Positions 36,711 through 46,204 are shown, counted from the stretch's first letter. The stretch is DNA of 64,000 nucleotides from Methylovirgula ligni (GCF_004135935.1 NZ_CP025086.1:1488001-1552000), one strand, 5' to 3'. Made by a program: numbers and translations. The notes: generated from the letters alone by a model not told the origin.

Positions 36711-37313
36711 GTGATTATCGGTCGGCCGCGGGAGTTTGATCGCGAGGCGGCGCTGGACGCGGCCATGCGCCTGTTTTGGCGCAAGGGATTTGCGACGACA
36801 TCCATAAAGGACTTGTGTGACGCAATGGGCATTGCTTCGCCGAGTCTCTACGCGGCCTTCGGTTGCAAGGAGACGCTGTATCGGGAAGCCGTTGCGCGAT
36901 ATCTCTGCACCCGTGGGCCGCCGCTCTGGAACAAGCTCACCCAGGCCGCCACCGCTCGCGCCGGGGTGCGAAGCTTTCTGTTGGCGGCGGCTGAAATCTT
37001 TCCTGAATCCGAAGCGACGCCGGCGGGCTGTATGGCGGTGCTCGGCGCGCTTTGCGACGAATGGCCGGTCGCGATCGCCGAGGATGTCAGAAACTCCCGG
37101 CTCGAAAGTCTGCGGAGGTTTCGGTCGCGGCTGGAAGTCGCCGTGATCGAAGGCGAATTGCCCGCGTCGACAGATATTGATCAGCTGAGCCGGTTTTTTA
37201 TCGGCATTTTTCAGGGGATGGCCGTCCAGGCTCGTGACGGCGCGACCCCGGTAGACTTGAAAGGCATAGTCGAGGTGGCCATGGCGGCTTGGCCGACCGA
37301 CGCTTCGGACTAG
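36711..37313 (+). CDS. TetR-family regulator of the adjacent RND efflux operon
   Basis: From GTG 36711 (AAGGAGG seven bases upstream) the protein has 200 residues, opening VIIGRPREFDREAALDAAMRLF. Its DNA-binding motif ATTSIKDLCDAMGIASPSLYAAFGCKETLY is the classic TetR helix-turn-helix with the Y-x-x-F/K tail. The ligand domain holds GCMAVLGALCDEW, shared with regulators that sense electrophiles or phenolics. Divergent placement to the RND genes with a palindrome between them predicts repression of that operon and of itself. An upstream in-frame start at 36651 would overlap the operator region and is disfavoured. Confidence 0.9.
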   Translation: MIIGRPREFDREAALDAAMRLFWRKGFATTSIKDLCDAMGIASPSLYAAFGCKETLYREAVARYLCTRGPPLWNKLTQAATARAGVRSFLLAAAEIFPESEATPAGCMAVLGALCDEWPVAIAEDVRNSRLESLRRFRSRLEVAVIEGELPASTDIDQLSRFFIGIFQGMAVQARDGATPVDLKGIVEVAMAAWPTDASD

Positions 37314-37358
37314 AACGCGCGCAACATCGGCTTTGCCGAAACCTTACGACGACAAGGC

Positions 37359-37376
37359 CGGCACTATGCGGTGCCG
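37359..37376. terminator. small hairpin at convergent gene ends
   Basis: CGGCAC/GTGCCG with a TATGCG loop sits at the stop of the GT2 gene, between it and the convergent tetR gene. The stem is short and has no T-run, so a weak bidirectional terminator is only possible. Confidence 0.25.
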
Positions 37377-38569
37377 ACCGGCCGATCCGTCTGCTTTTCC
37401 ACGCTGTGTCCCTCTCCAGGGATCAGTGCCGTGGCGGCGTGAATGAGCGACCGGGAAAAGTCCGCGACGACAGACCACGCGATCCGGTGCGAGGAATATC
37501 GCGCCACCCAATTTGCATATTCGCGCGGCCCAAAGGCCGCAACCAGCGCCGCCTCGTTTGTTTTGAGAAATTCGCGCATGTAGGCGACTGTGGCGGACCT
37601 GCGCGGCGCAGGTGACCAGACCGCTGAGAGTGTTTCGATGGCCTCGACGAACAATCCGGCCCATTCGAGCCTTTTGGCGAGTTCATCCGAGACGGCAACG
37701 AATGTCTTGACGATCTCGTCGGCGGTAATCGAGGCGGCCACACGCTGCGCTTTGGGGTCGTACATGCGGAAATTGGCGAGATAAGGATGTTGGGCAAAGG
37801 CATTCGCGCCATGGTGCCGGTAGACGACGAGCGGACGATCAATCAGCACGCTGCCGGTCAGACAATTGACGCCGCCGATCAGATAAGCGTCCAATTGCTG
37901 TTTGATCTGTGGCGTGCGCCGGAAAAGAATCTCGATCGTCTCGCGCCGGAAGCAGAGACCGCAGGTGCCCGACCATGGCCAGTCGCGCCTCGTGCGCGCG
38001 ATAGCGTGCAGTTCCGAGGGTTGAAGGTTCAACTCCGCGCCTGTTTTGCTCGTTTGCGGCAACGCAATAGTGCTGCGGATGAGGGGTTCGCCTCCGCCCG
38101 GGTCGGTGGCGGCCTGAGAAAACCCCGCGGTGGACGTCGAGGTCACGAGCTCGTCGTCGCGGCTCATGAAATAATCAACACAGGTGGCGCCGACAGGGAT
38201 GCGCAGGGAGAGCATGGTGCGGATATGCGCTTCCACGCAGGTCGGCAGCATGTAATCGTCCGCGTCGAAAAAAATGATGTAGCTGCCATTGGCATATTTG
38301 AAGGCCTCGACCGCGCCCGGCGTTTGATCGAGATTTGTCTCGGAGAAGATGACGAACAAGGATCGCCCGTCTTCCTCAGCATATTTGCGTTCGGCCGCCG
38401 CGAGCACGCTGCGGCTGTTGTCGCTCGAGGCGTTGTCGAAAACGATGCACTCGATGTATGGGTAGGTTTGATGCGCGATCGACATCAGGCATTCGTCAAG
38501 AAACCGCCCGTAATTATGATTGATGACAATGATGCTGACGAGCGGAGCCTGGATTTTTCCAAACGACAT
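37364..38569 (-). CDS. family 2 glycosyltransferase
   Basis: The 401-residue protein begins with VSIIVINHNYGRFLDECLMSI, the GT-A nucleotide fold of GT2. CIVFDNASSDNS and the metal-binding IIFFDADDYMLP (DAD) follow, and CGLCFRRETIEILFR lies after the acceptor region. There is no membrane segment, so it works in the cytosol. ATG 38569 is used; the longer frame from a TTG at 38590 has no better ribosome site. It is divergent from the GT10 gene. Together they may decorate an O-antigen or other glycan distinct from the capsule locus. Confidence 0.85.
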   Translation of the reverse strand: MSFGKIQAPLVSIIVINHNYGRFLDECLMSIAHQTYPYIECIVFDNASSDNSRSVLAAAERKYAEEDGRSLFVIFSETNLDQTPGAVEAFKYANGSYIIFFDADDYMLPTCVEAHIRTMLSLRIPVGATCVDYFMSRDDELVTSTSTAGFSQAATDPGGGEPLIRSTIALPQTSKTGAELNLQPSELHAIARTRRDWPWSGTCGLCFRRETIEILFRRTPQIKQQLDAYLIGGVNCLTGSVLIDRPLVVYRHHGANAFAQHPYLANFRMYDPKAQRVAASITADEIVKTFVAVSDELAKRLEWAGLFVEAIETLSAVWSPAPRRSATVAYMREFLKTNEAALVAAFGPREYANWVARYSSHRIAWSVVADFSRSLIHAATALIPGEGHSVEKQTDRPVGTA

Positions 38570-38751
38570 TTTTAAATCCGTGTTTCGCAATCGTGTTCAT
38601 GTCATCGGCAGTCGATCTGTGAAAAAGAGCATTTCCGGACTTATCGCGCCATTCAAATTTTAAGCCTTTCCAGCGGCGGATGAGCCAAAATCGCGCCGCG
38701 CGATCACCTTTGCGCGAGGCTCGGCTAAGATCGCCCAGGACAGGCAGGCAA

Positions 38752-39735
38752 ATGATTTTTAAGGCGTTAGAGTTTTTCACGCGGCGAAGCCCAGGCGCGC
38801 GGACGCCGGCGACAGACCGCCAGATTGCGAGCGAGGCACTTGCAATCTGCGCGGTGGACTTCTGGCCGGCCTTCAGCCTTTCCGGGGGCTTCTGGAATTT
38901 CGTGCTTACGGAAAGCTTCGGCCAGTTTCGCGTAGTGGACGAGGCTGCCGACGCCGACATCGTACTGGCGAGCGTCTTTCCGCACGAAAAGGCGCAGTTT
39001 CCAGAAAAGACGATCGCCATCATCTGGGAGAATATCCGCCCCAATTACGAATTCTACCGGTTCTCGATTTCCTCGGACTTCGATGCCTATCAGGGCCGCA
39101 ACTGCCGCGTGCCCAACTGGTATGAGGAACTGGTGTGGAACGAGAGCTTCCGCGGGCCGAAGGCGGCTTTCGCGGGGGCAATGCACGGACATGGTCACGA
39201 GGAGCGCGTCGAAATCGAGCGTCTGTTGGCGCCGGGAGAGGCCGAACCGGTCGTGCGGTCAAAATTCTGCTGCCTCGTGACAAGCTATCGCGAGCCGTAT
39301 CGCGCTTTGGCCGTGGAGGCGTTGTCGCAAATTGGCCCGGTCGATATCTTCGGCAATGTCGCCGGCGCGCCGCTGCTTCAGTCCAAATATGAAGCGCTCC
39401 GCGACTATCGTTTCAACTTGTGCTTCGAGAATTCCATCTTTCCCGGCTATTATACAGAGAAGGCGCTCCAGGCCTGGGCCGCAGGCTGCATCCCGCTCTA
39501 TTTTTCCGATCCTTATTTCAGCGCCGATTTCAATCCGAAGGCGATAATCAATCGAATCGACTTCCGCGAGCTCGCGGAATTTGTGGAGGCGGTACGAAGG
39601 GTCAATGATTCGCCGGATCTGATGGCCCAGTTCCACCGCGAGCCGTTGCTGACGAGCCGGCCGAATCTCGACTCGGTGACTGCCTTCCTTCGCGGTGCGG
39701 CGAAAGCCATTACCGGCCGCGATATCGGCGGCTGA
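38752..39735 (+). CDS. family 10 glycosyltransferase (fucosyltransferase-like)
   Basis: The 327-residue protein has the GT10 C-terminal signature: YRFNLCFENSIFPGYYTEKALQAWAAGCIPLYF, followed by the acidic FNPKAIINRIDF. This matches bacterial alpha-1,3/1,4-fucosyltransferases of the Helicobacter type. IIWENIRPNYEFYRFSISSDFD in the N-terminal half also fits. Its donor would be GDP-fucose, though no GDP-fucose genes are in the window. ATG 38752 is preferred; ATG 38680 would add 24 residues of low-quality sequence. It diverges from a GT2 gene across about 180 bases. Confidence 0.85.
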   Translation: MIFKALEFFTRRSPGARTPATDRQIASEALAICAVDFWPAFSLSGGFWNFVLTESFGQFRVVDEAADADIVLASVFPHEKAQFPEKTIAIIWENIRPNYEFYRFSISSDFDAYQGRNCRVPNWYEELVWNESFRGPKAAFAGAMHGHGHEERVEIERLLAPGEAEPVVRSKFCCLVTSYREPYRALAVEALSQIGPVDIFGNVAGAPLLQSKYEALRDYRFNLCFENSIFPGYYTEKALQAWAAGCIPLYFSDPYFSADFNPKAIINRIDFRELAEFVEAVRRVNDSPDLMAQFHREPLLTSRPNLDSVTAFLRGAAKAITGRDIGG

Positions 39736-39839
39736 TCGGGAAATTCGCAAAAATGTTGCTGGCCAACGCCGTGGATGTATTTTTATGATCGCCGCATGGT
39801 CCATTGTCCCGGTCGATGCGTCTTGAAGGGAAAAGCGCG

Positions 39840-40088
39840 ATGAGTCTCAAGCTGCTCGCCTTTGCGGCCTTTGCGATCCTGAGCCTTTTGCCGCTGTCGC
39901 CCGCCGAGGCGCAATATCCCTCCAACGATCAGTTCTCGGAAGGCCCGTGCGGCGGGGTGATGACCGGCTATGACCGCCGGCAATATACCTGCGAGGCGAA
40001 CCGGAAGCCGGTTTGCGAGCAGAGCACGGGCCGCTGCGTCTGTCTCCTGCGGCGGCAATGCGGCGGCGCCAGCGACGAGAATTTTTGA
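39840..40088 (+). CDS. small secreted six-cysteine protein
   Basis: The 82-residue product has a signal peptide (MSLKLLAFAAFAILSLLPLSPAEA) and a mature part of about 58 residues. That part contains six cysteines, spaced roughly C-x12-C-x7-C-x6-C-x-C-x5-C, suggesting a small disulfide-bonded fold stable in the periplasm or outside. AAGGGA lies nine bases before ATG 39840. I recognise no family. It ends four bases before the convergent flavin reductase gene. Confidence 0.68.
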   Translation: MSLKLLAFAAFAILSLLPLSPAEAQYPSNDQFSEGPCGGVMTGYDRRQYTCEANRKPVCEQSTGRCVCLLRRQCGGASDENF

Positions 40089-40092
40089 AACG

Positions 40093-40623
40093 CTAGGGCT
40101 TGTCCGACGCCAGATGGATGATGTCGCCGTCGACGGCGAAAGTGCCGTAGCCGCGATGGTGCAGCGTCTTCGGCCGGGCTTTGGCCGGCGTCTCCCACGC
40201 CTTCATGACCTCAAGGATGAAGATACAATATTTGTTGACGAACCGCGTATCGCGCACTTTGCATTCAAGATTGGCGAAACACTCGCCGATCAAGGGCGCG
40301 CCGACACTGGCGGCGGGCAGCGCAGTCAGCGCGAATTTCGTGAATTTGTCGGTGTCGCGTCCCGAGCAATTGCCGATCCCGACGATAGTTTCCGCCAGGG
40401 TAACGTCGGGGATGGCAATGACGCATTCCTTGCGCGCCCGCAGCGCCGTGAAACTATAATCGCCGTTGCTGACAACGCAGGCGACCAGCGGCGGGTTGAA
40501 GTCGACCATCATATGCCACGACATCGTCATGACATTGACCCGGCCGCGCTGCGCCGTCGTAAGGAGAACGACCGGCCCCGGCTCCAGAAGCTTGTAGACT
40601 TCTGCGAGGGCAAGCTCCCTCAT
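40093..40623 (-). CDS. flavin reductase-like FMN-binding split-barrel protein
   Basis: The 176-residue product has the flavin-reductase fold: PVVLLTTAQRGRVNVMTMSWHMMV, a PLVACVVSNGDYSFTALR strand, ECVIAIP, GNCSGRDTDKF and FANLECKV. The GNCSGxxTDKF form marks the FMN-binding subgroup often annotated as flavin reductase family protein. It is a paralog of the gene at 56362. Its start overlaps the stop of the cytochrome gene (ATGA), so the two are translationally coupled and probably pass electrons in one pathway. Confidence 0.85.
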   Translation of the reverse strand: MRELALAEVYKLLEPGPVVLLTTAQRGRVNVMTMSWHMMVDFNPPLVACVVSNGDYSFTALRARKECVIAIPDVTLAETIVGIGNCSGRDTDKFTKFALTALPAASVGAPLIGECFANLECKVRDTRFVNKYCIFILEVMKAWETPAKARPKTLHHRGYGTFAVDGDIIHLASDKP

Positions 40624-41111
40624 TTGGACGGAACGAATTTCTGATCGGGAAAGACGGACGCGGCGGGCGTCTGGATGACGATAAAGTCGACACCGGCGGC
40701 CTGATGACAGCCGTTGCAGGCAGTCTCCAGCGCCTTATAGCCCTTCTCGAATTTGTGCGGGTCCTTTGCCGTGACGGCATCGCCCAGCGCGGTGAGAGGG
40801 TCGGACACGGCGGCGATATATTGCACCGGAATGTTCAGATAGAGCATCGCGGCTTTGCTGAATGTGTCCCTGAGTTGGGCGAGTTCATAATTCGTCAGAG
40901 GCCAGTTTTTCGCCTTGCCTGCATACCAGAGTTTCATATGGCGCAATTGCGTCAATTGCATCACATCGCTTAACGCGAGGGTGTCCGATTCGCCATGCGG
41001 GTTGGCCGAAGGCGCGGTCTGGGCGAATGGGACATCGTCGCCGCGCGCCGGCAGCGTGACGCAAAGCATAAGAACACCAAGCATAAGAAGAGGCGCGAAA
41101 ATCCGGGGCAT
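40620..41111 (-). CDS. periplasmic monohaem cytochrome c
   Basis: The 163-residue protein has a signal peptide (MPRIFAPLLMLGVLMLCVTLPARG), a mostly helical middle, and one haem site, ACNGCHQAAG, with Cys132, Cys135 and His136 near the C-terminus. The trailing FIVIQTPAASVFPDQKF block fits a four-helix, cytochrome-c'-like arrangement in which haem binds late in the chain. It should be exported and haem-loaded in the periplasm. It is the first gene of a two-gene operon with the flavin reductase-like gene, although one product is periplasmic and the other apparently cytosolic. Confidence 0.82.
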   Translation of the reverse strand: MPRIFAPLLMLGVLMLCVTLPARGDDVPFAQTAPSANPHGESDTLALSDVMQLTQLRHMKLWYAGKAKNWPLTNYELAQLRDTFSKAAMLYLNIPVQYIAAVSDPLTALGDAVTAKDPHKFEKGYKALETACNGCHQAAGVDFIVIQTPAASVFPDQKFVPSK

Positions 41112-41216
41112 GTCTCAACTCCTGTAGCGCAAAGGTAGAGTGAGAAGACTACGGCGCTTTGACTTTGATCAAGAGAGATCGGAAAGGCTTGGCGCTTCAC
41201 GCCACCGTGAGCGGCG

Positions 41217-41849
41217 TCACTCCGCACTTGCCGCGGTGAGATGGTGTCGCAGCATGAGGCGGAGTTCTTCCAGAATGCCGTCGCGTAATTTGTCCCTGGC
41301 GTCGAGCGTGAGCGCGATGCGCATGAGTTGCGGCACGATCACCGCGAGCCGCTCGGCCTTTTCCGCTGCCAGCGCCGGCCGGGCCTCGGCGAACAGCGCG
41401 GCGATCTGCTGGCGCCGCCGTGCCCGCACCGGCCGCCGCCAGCGCTCGTGGCCCGGTAAGTCGAGCAATATCGAATAGACGGGGTTCTTCGCCAGGAAGC
41501 TGCCGATCTCGGCGAAAAGCGCGTCCGCGATCGCGACGGCGCTCAGACCCGCTGTGCGCGCGTGCAGGGCGTCGAGCTGTGCTGAAAGATCCTCCGCCGT
41601 CTCCGAGAGAATCGTCTGCGCCAGCACGTCCTTGCTGGGGAAGAACAGATAGAGCGTGCCGATGGAGGCGCCGGCGCGGGCAGCGATCTCGGTCATCGTC
41701 GTCGCCTCATAGCCCTTTTCGGCGAAAAGAGCCGCGGCGGCCGCGAGCAAGGCCGAGACGCGGACGCGGCCGCGCTCACGCTGGGGCGCGCGCGGACGTG
41801 ACGCCTGACCTGACGCCTGGGCTCTTGCGTTTCCTGAGGCCATCCTCAT
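41217..41849 (-). CDS. TetR-family transcriptional regulator of the adjacent exporter
   Basis: About 210 residues are read from ATG 41849 (or 208 from ATG 41843). RVRVSALLAAAAALFAEKGYEATTMTEIAARAGASIGTLYLFFPSKDVLAQ is a textbook TetR helix-turn-helix region. A helical ligand domain of about 140 residues follows. It is divergent from the DHA2 exporter at 41919, with direct repeats in the gap, so it likely represses that gene. A frame antisense to the exporter extends far upstream without stops, but the regulator begins here. Confidence 0.88.
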   Translation of the reverse strand: MRMASGNARAQASGQASRPRAPQRERGRVRVSALLAAAAALFAEKGYEATTMTEIAARAGASIGTLYLFFPSKDVLAQTILSETAEDLSAQLDALHARTAGLSAVAIADALFAEIGSFLAKNPVYSILLDLPGHERWRRPVRARRRQQIAALFAEARPALAAEKAERLAVIVPQLMRIALTLDARDKLRDGILEELRLMLRHHLTAASAE

Positions 41850-41878
41850 ATATCGAAATGCGAGGTGATCCTCATATA
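41842..41878. promoter_or_regulatory. duplicated 11-bp element between TetR and exporter genes
   Basis: ATCCTCATATA occurs at 41842-41852 and again at 41868-41878, 26 bases apart, in the 69-base gap between divergent genes. The first copy overlaps the tetR start. Spacing near 2.5 helical turns and the location suggest regulator-binding half sites; binding is inferred. Confidence 0.45.
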
Positions 41879-41918
41879 GCATTTTTCCTGCCGCGCGGCA
41901 GGCACGAGGCTGAGAAAC

Positions 41919-43625
41919 ATGATGTCGCGCAAGTCCGCTGCGGCCGTACCCCACAAATGGATGGTGCTGAGCAATACGACGCTCGGCATGCTCGCTGCGG
42001 CGATCAATTCCTCGATCCTGCTCATCAGCCTGCCGGCGGTCTTTCGCGGCATTGGTCTCAAGGCGCTCGATCCCGGCAATATCAATTATCTGCTGTGGAC
42101 GATCATCGGCTACATGGTCGCGACCGCCGTTCTTGTCGTTTCCTTCGGGCGGCTCGGCGATCAGTTCGGCCGTGCCCGGATGTATAATCTCGGCTTCGCA
42201 TTGTTCACCGTGGCTTCGGTCGCGCTCGGCCTTCTGCCGGGGCACGGCGATGCGGCCGCCCTTTATCTGATCGGCGTGCGCATCGTGCAGGGCGTCGGCG
42301 GCGCGCTGATGATGGCCAACGCCACCGCGCTTCTTACCGATGCCTTTCCCGAACATGAGCGCGGCTTCGCGCTCGGCATCAATGTCGTCGCCATCATCGC
42401 CGGCCAGTTCCTCGGCCTCATTGTCGGCGGCCTGTTGGCCGACGGCAATTGGCGTCTCGTCTTCTGGATCAACGTGCCGGTCGGCTTCGTCGGCACGGCC
42501 TGGTCCTATTGGCAGCTCCACGACGCACCAAATCGCGCGAGCCACAAGATCGATTGGGGCGGCAATCTCACGTTCGGCCTCGGCCTCGTCGCGATTCTCG
42601 CCGGCATCACTTATGGTTTGCAGCCCTATGGCGATCAGGTGATGGCCTGGAGCAGCCCGAAAGTGCTGACGCTGTTTGCCGTCGGCGTGCTGAGTCTTGC
42701 CGCTTTCGTCCTGATCGAGCAGCGCGTGGCGCGTCCGATGCTCGATCTGCGGCTGTTCAAGCTCGCGCCCTTCGCCTATGGCAACCTCGCCAATCTCCTC
42801 TCCGGCATTGCCCGCGGCGGCCTGCAATTCATGCTCATCATCTGGCTGCAGGGCATCTGGCTGCCGTTGCATGGCTATGCCTTCGAGGCGACGCCGCTGT
42901 GGTCGGCCATCTTCATGCTGCCGCTGACGGCGGGCTTTCTGCTCGCGCCGCCCATCTCGGGCCATCTGTCGGACAAGTTCGGCGGCGTGCCCTTCGCCGT
43001 CGGCGGCATGGTCATCGGCGCGGCAAGCTTCATCGCGCTCATGCTGTTGCCGGCGGATTTCTCCTATCCCGTTTTCGCGGCGCTGCTGTTTCTCAACGGT
43101 CTTGCCTCCGGCATTTTCGTCGCGCCGAATTCGACGCAGATCATGAATGCAGTGCCGGCGCGCGAGCGCGGTCAGGCCTCCGGCGTGCGGGCGACGACGA
43201 CCAACGCCGGTCAGGTTCTGTCGATCGGCTTGTTCTTCGGCCTGATGCTTGTCGGCCTTGCGGCCAATCTGCCGCAGGCGATGGAGGCAGGGCTGCTGGC
43301 TCAGCATGTCCCGGCGGCGGTGGCGCATCATGTCGCGAGCCTGCCGCCGGTTTCGAGCCTGTTTGCGGCTTTCCTCGGCTACAACCCGATGGTCGAACTG
43401 ATCCCCGCCAATGTGCTGGCGGCGCTGCCACCGGCGAACGCCGCAACACTCACGGGCCACACCTTCTTCCCCGGACTCATGGCCGGCCCATTCAAGCAGG
43501 GCCTCGTCTTCGCCTTCAGCTTCTCCGCCTTGCTCTACCTCGCCGCGGCTCTGGCGACCTGGCGCGGCGGCCCGGCCTCGGCTGAGGCTCTGGGCGGGGC
43601 GGAGCCCGCAGAATCCCGCAACTGA
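41919..43625 (+). CDS. MFS multidrug exporter of the DHA2 (EmrB/QacA) family
   Basis: The 568-residue protein has about 14 hydrophobic segments. The first begins MVLSNTTLGMLAAAINSSILLISLP, with the DHA2 motif LGMLAAAINSSI. RLGDQFGRARMY is motif A, and GVGGALMMANATAL and EHERGFALGINVVAIIAGQFLG follow. It should exchange protons for drugs or lipophilic cations. Divergent transcription with a TetR gene suggests induction by its own substrate. A long stop-free antisense frame covers it on the other strand, which is a GC-rich coding artefact. Confidence 0.92.
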   Translation: MMSRKSAAAVPHKWMVLSNTTLGMLAAAINSSILLISLPAVFRGIGLKALDPGNINYLLWTIIGYMVATAVLVVSFGRLGDQFGRARMYNLGFALFTVASVALGLLPGHGDAAALYLIGVRIVQGVGGALMMANATALLTDAFPEHERGFALGINVVAIIAGQFLGLIVGGLLADGNWRLVFWINVPVGFVGTAWSYWQLHDAPNRASHKIDWGGNLTFGLGLVAILAGITYGLQPYGDQVMAWSSPKVLTLFAVGVLSLAAFVLIEQRVARPMLDLRLFKLAPFAYGNLANLLSGIARGGLQFMLIIWLQGIWLPLHGYAFEATPLWSAIFMLPLTAGFLLAPPISGHLSDKFGGVPFAVGGMVIGAASFIALMLLPADFSYPVFAALLFLNGLASGIFVAPNSTQIMNAVPARERGQASGVRATTTNAGQVLSIGLFFGLMLVGLAANLPQAMEAGLLAQHVPAAVAHHVASLPPVSSLFAAFLGYNPMVELIPANVLAALPPANAATLTGHTFFPGLMAGPFKQGLVFAFSFSALLYLAAALATWRGGPASAEALGGAEPAESRN

Positions 43626-43640
43626 CGGACTGCCCGTCCG
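43626..43640 (+). terminator. short hairpin after exporter gene
   Basis: CGGAC pairs with GTCCG across TGCCC directly after the exporter stop. The stem is only five pairs, so this is a weak call. Confidence 0.25.
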
Positions 43641-43710
43641 ATCCTGCTTCCGCCGGTGCGCTTGACTTGCCGCACGCCGGTATTGCTTAAAGCAGGCGCG
43701 AAGAACGGAC

Positions 43711-44499
43711 ATGGACGTGGAACCCGCAGCTTTCGAGGAATTGCCGTTCGAGCCGGGCACCGTCTGGCTTGTTGGCGCCGGTCCCGGCGATCCGGGGTTG
43801 CTCACCCTGCATGCGTTGAGCGCGCTGCGGCGGGCCGATGTCATCGTCCACGATGCTCTCGTGTCGGATCGCGTCATGGCCTTGGCGTCCACCACTGCGC
43901 GGCGTGAATATGCCGGCAAGCGGGGTGGGCGGCCGTCGCATAGCCAGCATGATATTTCCGAGCGTCTTGTCGCCTTGGCCAGGCAGAATCTGCGCGTGCT
44001 GCGGCTCAAGGGCGGTGATCCCTTCATCTTCGGACGCGGCGGCGAGGAGGCCAAGGCTCTGGCGGAGGCGGGGGTGTGCTTCCGCGTCGTGCCGGGCATT
44101 ACGGCGGGCATCGGCGGCCTCGCTTATGCGGGCATTCCGGCCACTTCGCGCGAGACCAATCAGGCGCTTGTCCTCGTCGCCGGACATCCGGCGGGAGATG
44201 GCGAAGACCGGATCGATTGGGAGGCGCTTGGCGCCCTGGGCGAGCCGCTGGTCATCTATATGGGCCTGTCGCGCCTGCCCGAGATCGGCGGCCGGCTGAT
44301 CGCCGGCGGTCTTTCGCCCGCGACCAAGCTCGCCATCCTGACGCAGGCAACCCTGGCGAGCCAGAGCATCGTCGAGACGACGCTTGGCGAGGCGATTGCC
44401 GACCACCCGGAAAGCCCGGCGACGGCGCCGACCTTGATCGTCATTGGCGCGGTCATCGATCTGCGCCACGCTCTTCTGGCGCATCTGATCGCGCCCTGA
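43711..44499 (+). CDS. cobA: uroporphyrinogen-III C-methyltransferase
   Basis: The 262-residue protein has VWLVGAGPGDPGLLTLHA at the SAM-binding start, then DALVSDRVM, GKRGGRPSHSQHDI, VLRLKGGDPFIFGRGGEE and VPGITAGIGGLAYAGIPATSR. These are the standard SUMT motifs. Length fits single-domain CobA rather than CysG. It adds two methyl groups to uroporphyrinogen III to give precorrin-2, the branch point toward cobalamin or sirohaem. The neighbouring bluB gene points to B12. Confidence 0.93.
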   Translation: MDVEPAAFEELPFEPGTVWLVGAGPGDPGLLTLHALSALRRADVIVHDALVSDRVMALASTTARREYAGKRGGRPSHSQHDISERLVALARQNLRVLRLKGGDPFIFGRGGEEAKALAEAGVCFRVVPGITAGIGGLAYAGIPATSRETNQALVLVAGHPAGDGEDRIDWEALGALGEPLVIYMGLSRLPEIGGRLIAGGLSPATKLAILTQATLASQSIVETTLGEAIADHPESPATAPTLIVIGAVIDLRHALLAHLIAP

Positions 44500-44522
44500 C
44501 GCCGGCGCGCGAGTTGTGCTAA

Positions 44523-45260
<738 letters not shown>

Positions 45261-45269
45261 GATCGAAAG

Positions 45270-45965
45270 CTATGCTGGCGCGGCGAAGGTGCCCGGGCTT
45301 TTGTCGGTGCCGCGCCAGGCCGCTGTGCGCTCGTGCGGCGCATCGGCGAGCGCACGGCGCAGCGCCGCGGCGCCAAGGTCCGTACAATAAGCCGGCGTTC
45401 CCGGCTGCTGCCGCCAAGAGTCTGCGATGGTGCCTGCGTCGAGTGCATCGAAGCCCAGATTCTCGACGAGAGCCAGAACAATCGCCTTTATTGCGGGATC
45501 GTCGCCGGCGACGGGCAGGGCGATGCGATCGGGCGCGCCGGCCTCGCGGCCGAACTCGCCGAGATGGCGCGCATATATGCTGTTGAAGACTTTCACGACG
45601 CGATGGCCGATCTGCTGTTCGACCCAGCGGCTTTCCGGCACGCCGGACTCGATCCCGGCAATTCGCCCGTCGCGCTGGCGCGGGTAGTAATTGCACGTGT
45701 CGATGACCGGCACCGATGCCGGCACATTCGCGAAAAGCCCTGCGGCAAGCTTGGGTACATTCTTCATCGGAATCGTCAGGACGATGAGATCGACGCCGCG
45801 GACAGCGTCCTGAACCTCGACAGGTGTGGCACCGGTGGCAGCCGCGACATCGCCGAGGGTCGCGGGGCCGCGTGAATTTGCGATAACGATCTTATGACCG
45901 AGTTCGGTGAGGCGGCGTGCCAAAGTACCGCCGATCTGGCCCGCGCCAATGATGCCCACCCTCAT
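45270..45965 (-). CDS. NADP-binding reductase of the F420-dependent/NADPH reductase family
   Basis: The product of 231 residues starts MRVGIIGAGQIGGTLARRLTELGHKIVIANSRGP, a Rossmann NADP site where NSR favours NADPH. VDLIVLTIPMKNVPKL, VIDTCNYYPRQRDG and VKVFNSIYARHL follow, as in NADPH:F420 reductase-like proteins (Npd-type). The family reduces or oxidises various small substrates; no substrate is evident. GGGGAG lies seven bases before ATG 45965. The stop-free frame continues upstream to 46241, but that part lacks conserved content. It converges on bluB. Confidence 0.85.
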   Translation of the reverse strand: MRVGIIGAGQIGGTLARRLTELGHKIVIANSRGPATLGDVAAATGATPVEVQDAVRGVDLIVLTIPMKNVPKLAAGLFANVPASVPVIDTCNYYPRQRDGRIAGIESGVPESRWVEQQIGHRVVKVFNSIYARHLGEFGREAGAPDRIALPVAGDDPAIKAIVLALVENLGFDALDAGTIADSWRQQPGTPAYCTDLGAAALRRALADAPHERTAAWRGTDKSPGTFAAPA

Positions 45966-46204
45966 GATTCGCTCCCCTCGCTGATTGTCCATCAGTGATT
46001 GTCCGGCAGGTTCGCCTGCTCTCATAATTGCGACCACCTTGGCAGGCAGTCTCTCACGTTGCGCCAAACAACGGCTAGCACAAATGTGAAATCGGCTTAC
46101 GCGACCGCAACCTCGACAGCAGGCCGCCGCGTGCATATGTGACGACCACAAAGATAATGAGCTGGCAGGGACGCGCAAGGCCGGGCCGAACATTTGCGGA
46201 CCCG

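Noticed and set aside
41217-44111. A 964-codon minus-strand frame covering the DHA2 exporter and beyond
   Set aside because: Only its last 210 codons are a real TetR gene. The rest is antisense to a clear membrane transporter, rich in Arg/Asp/Glu/Gln with no domain, an effect of high-GC codon bias.
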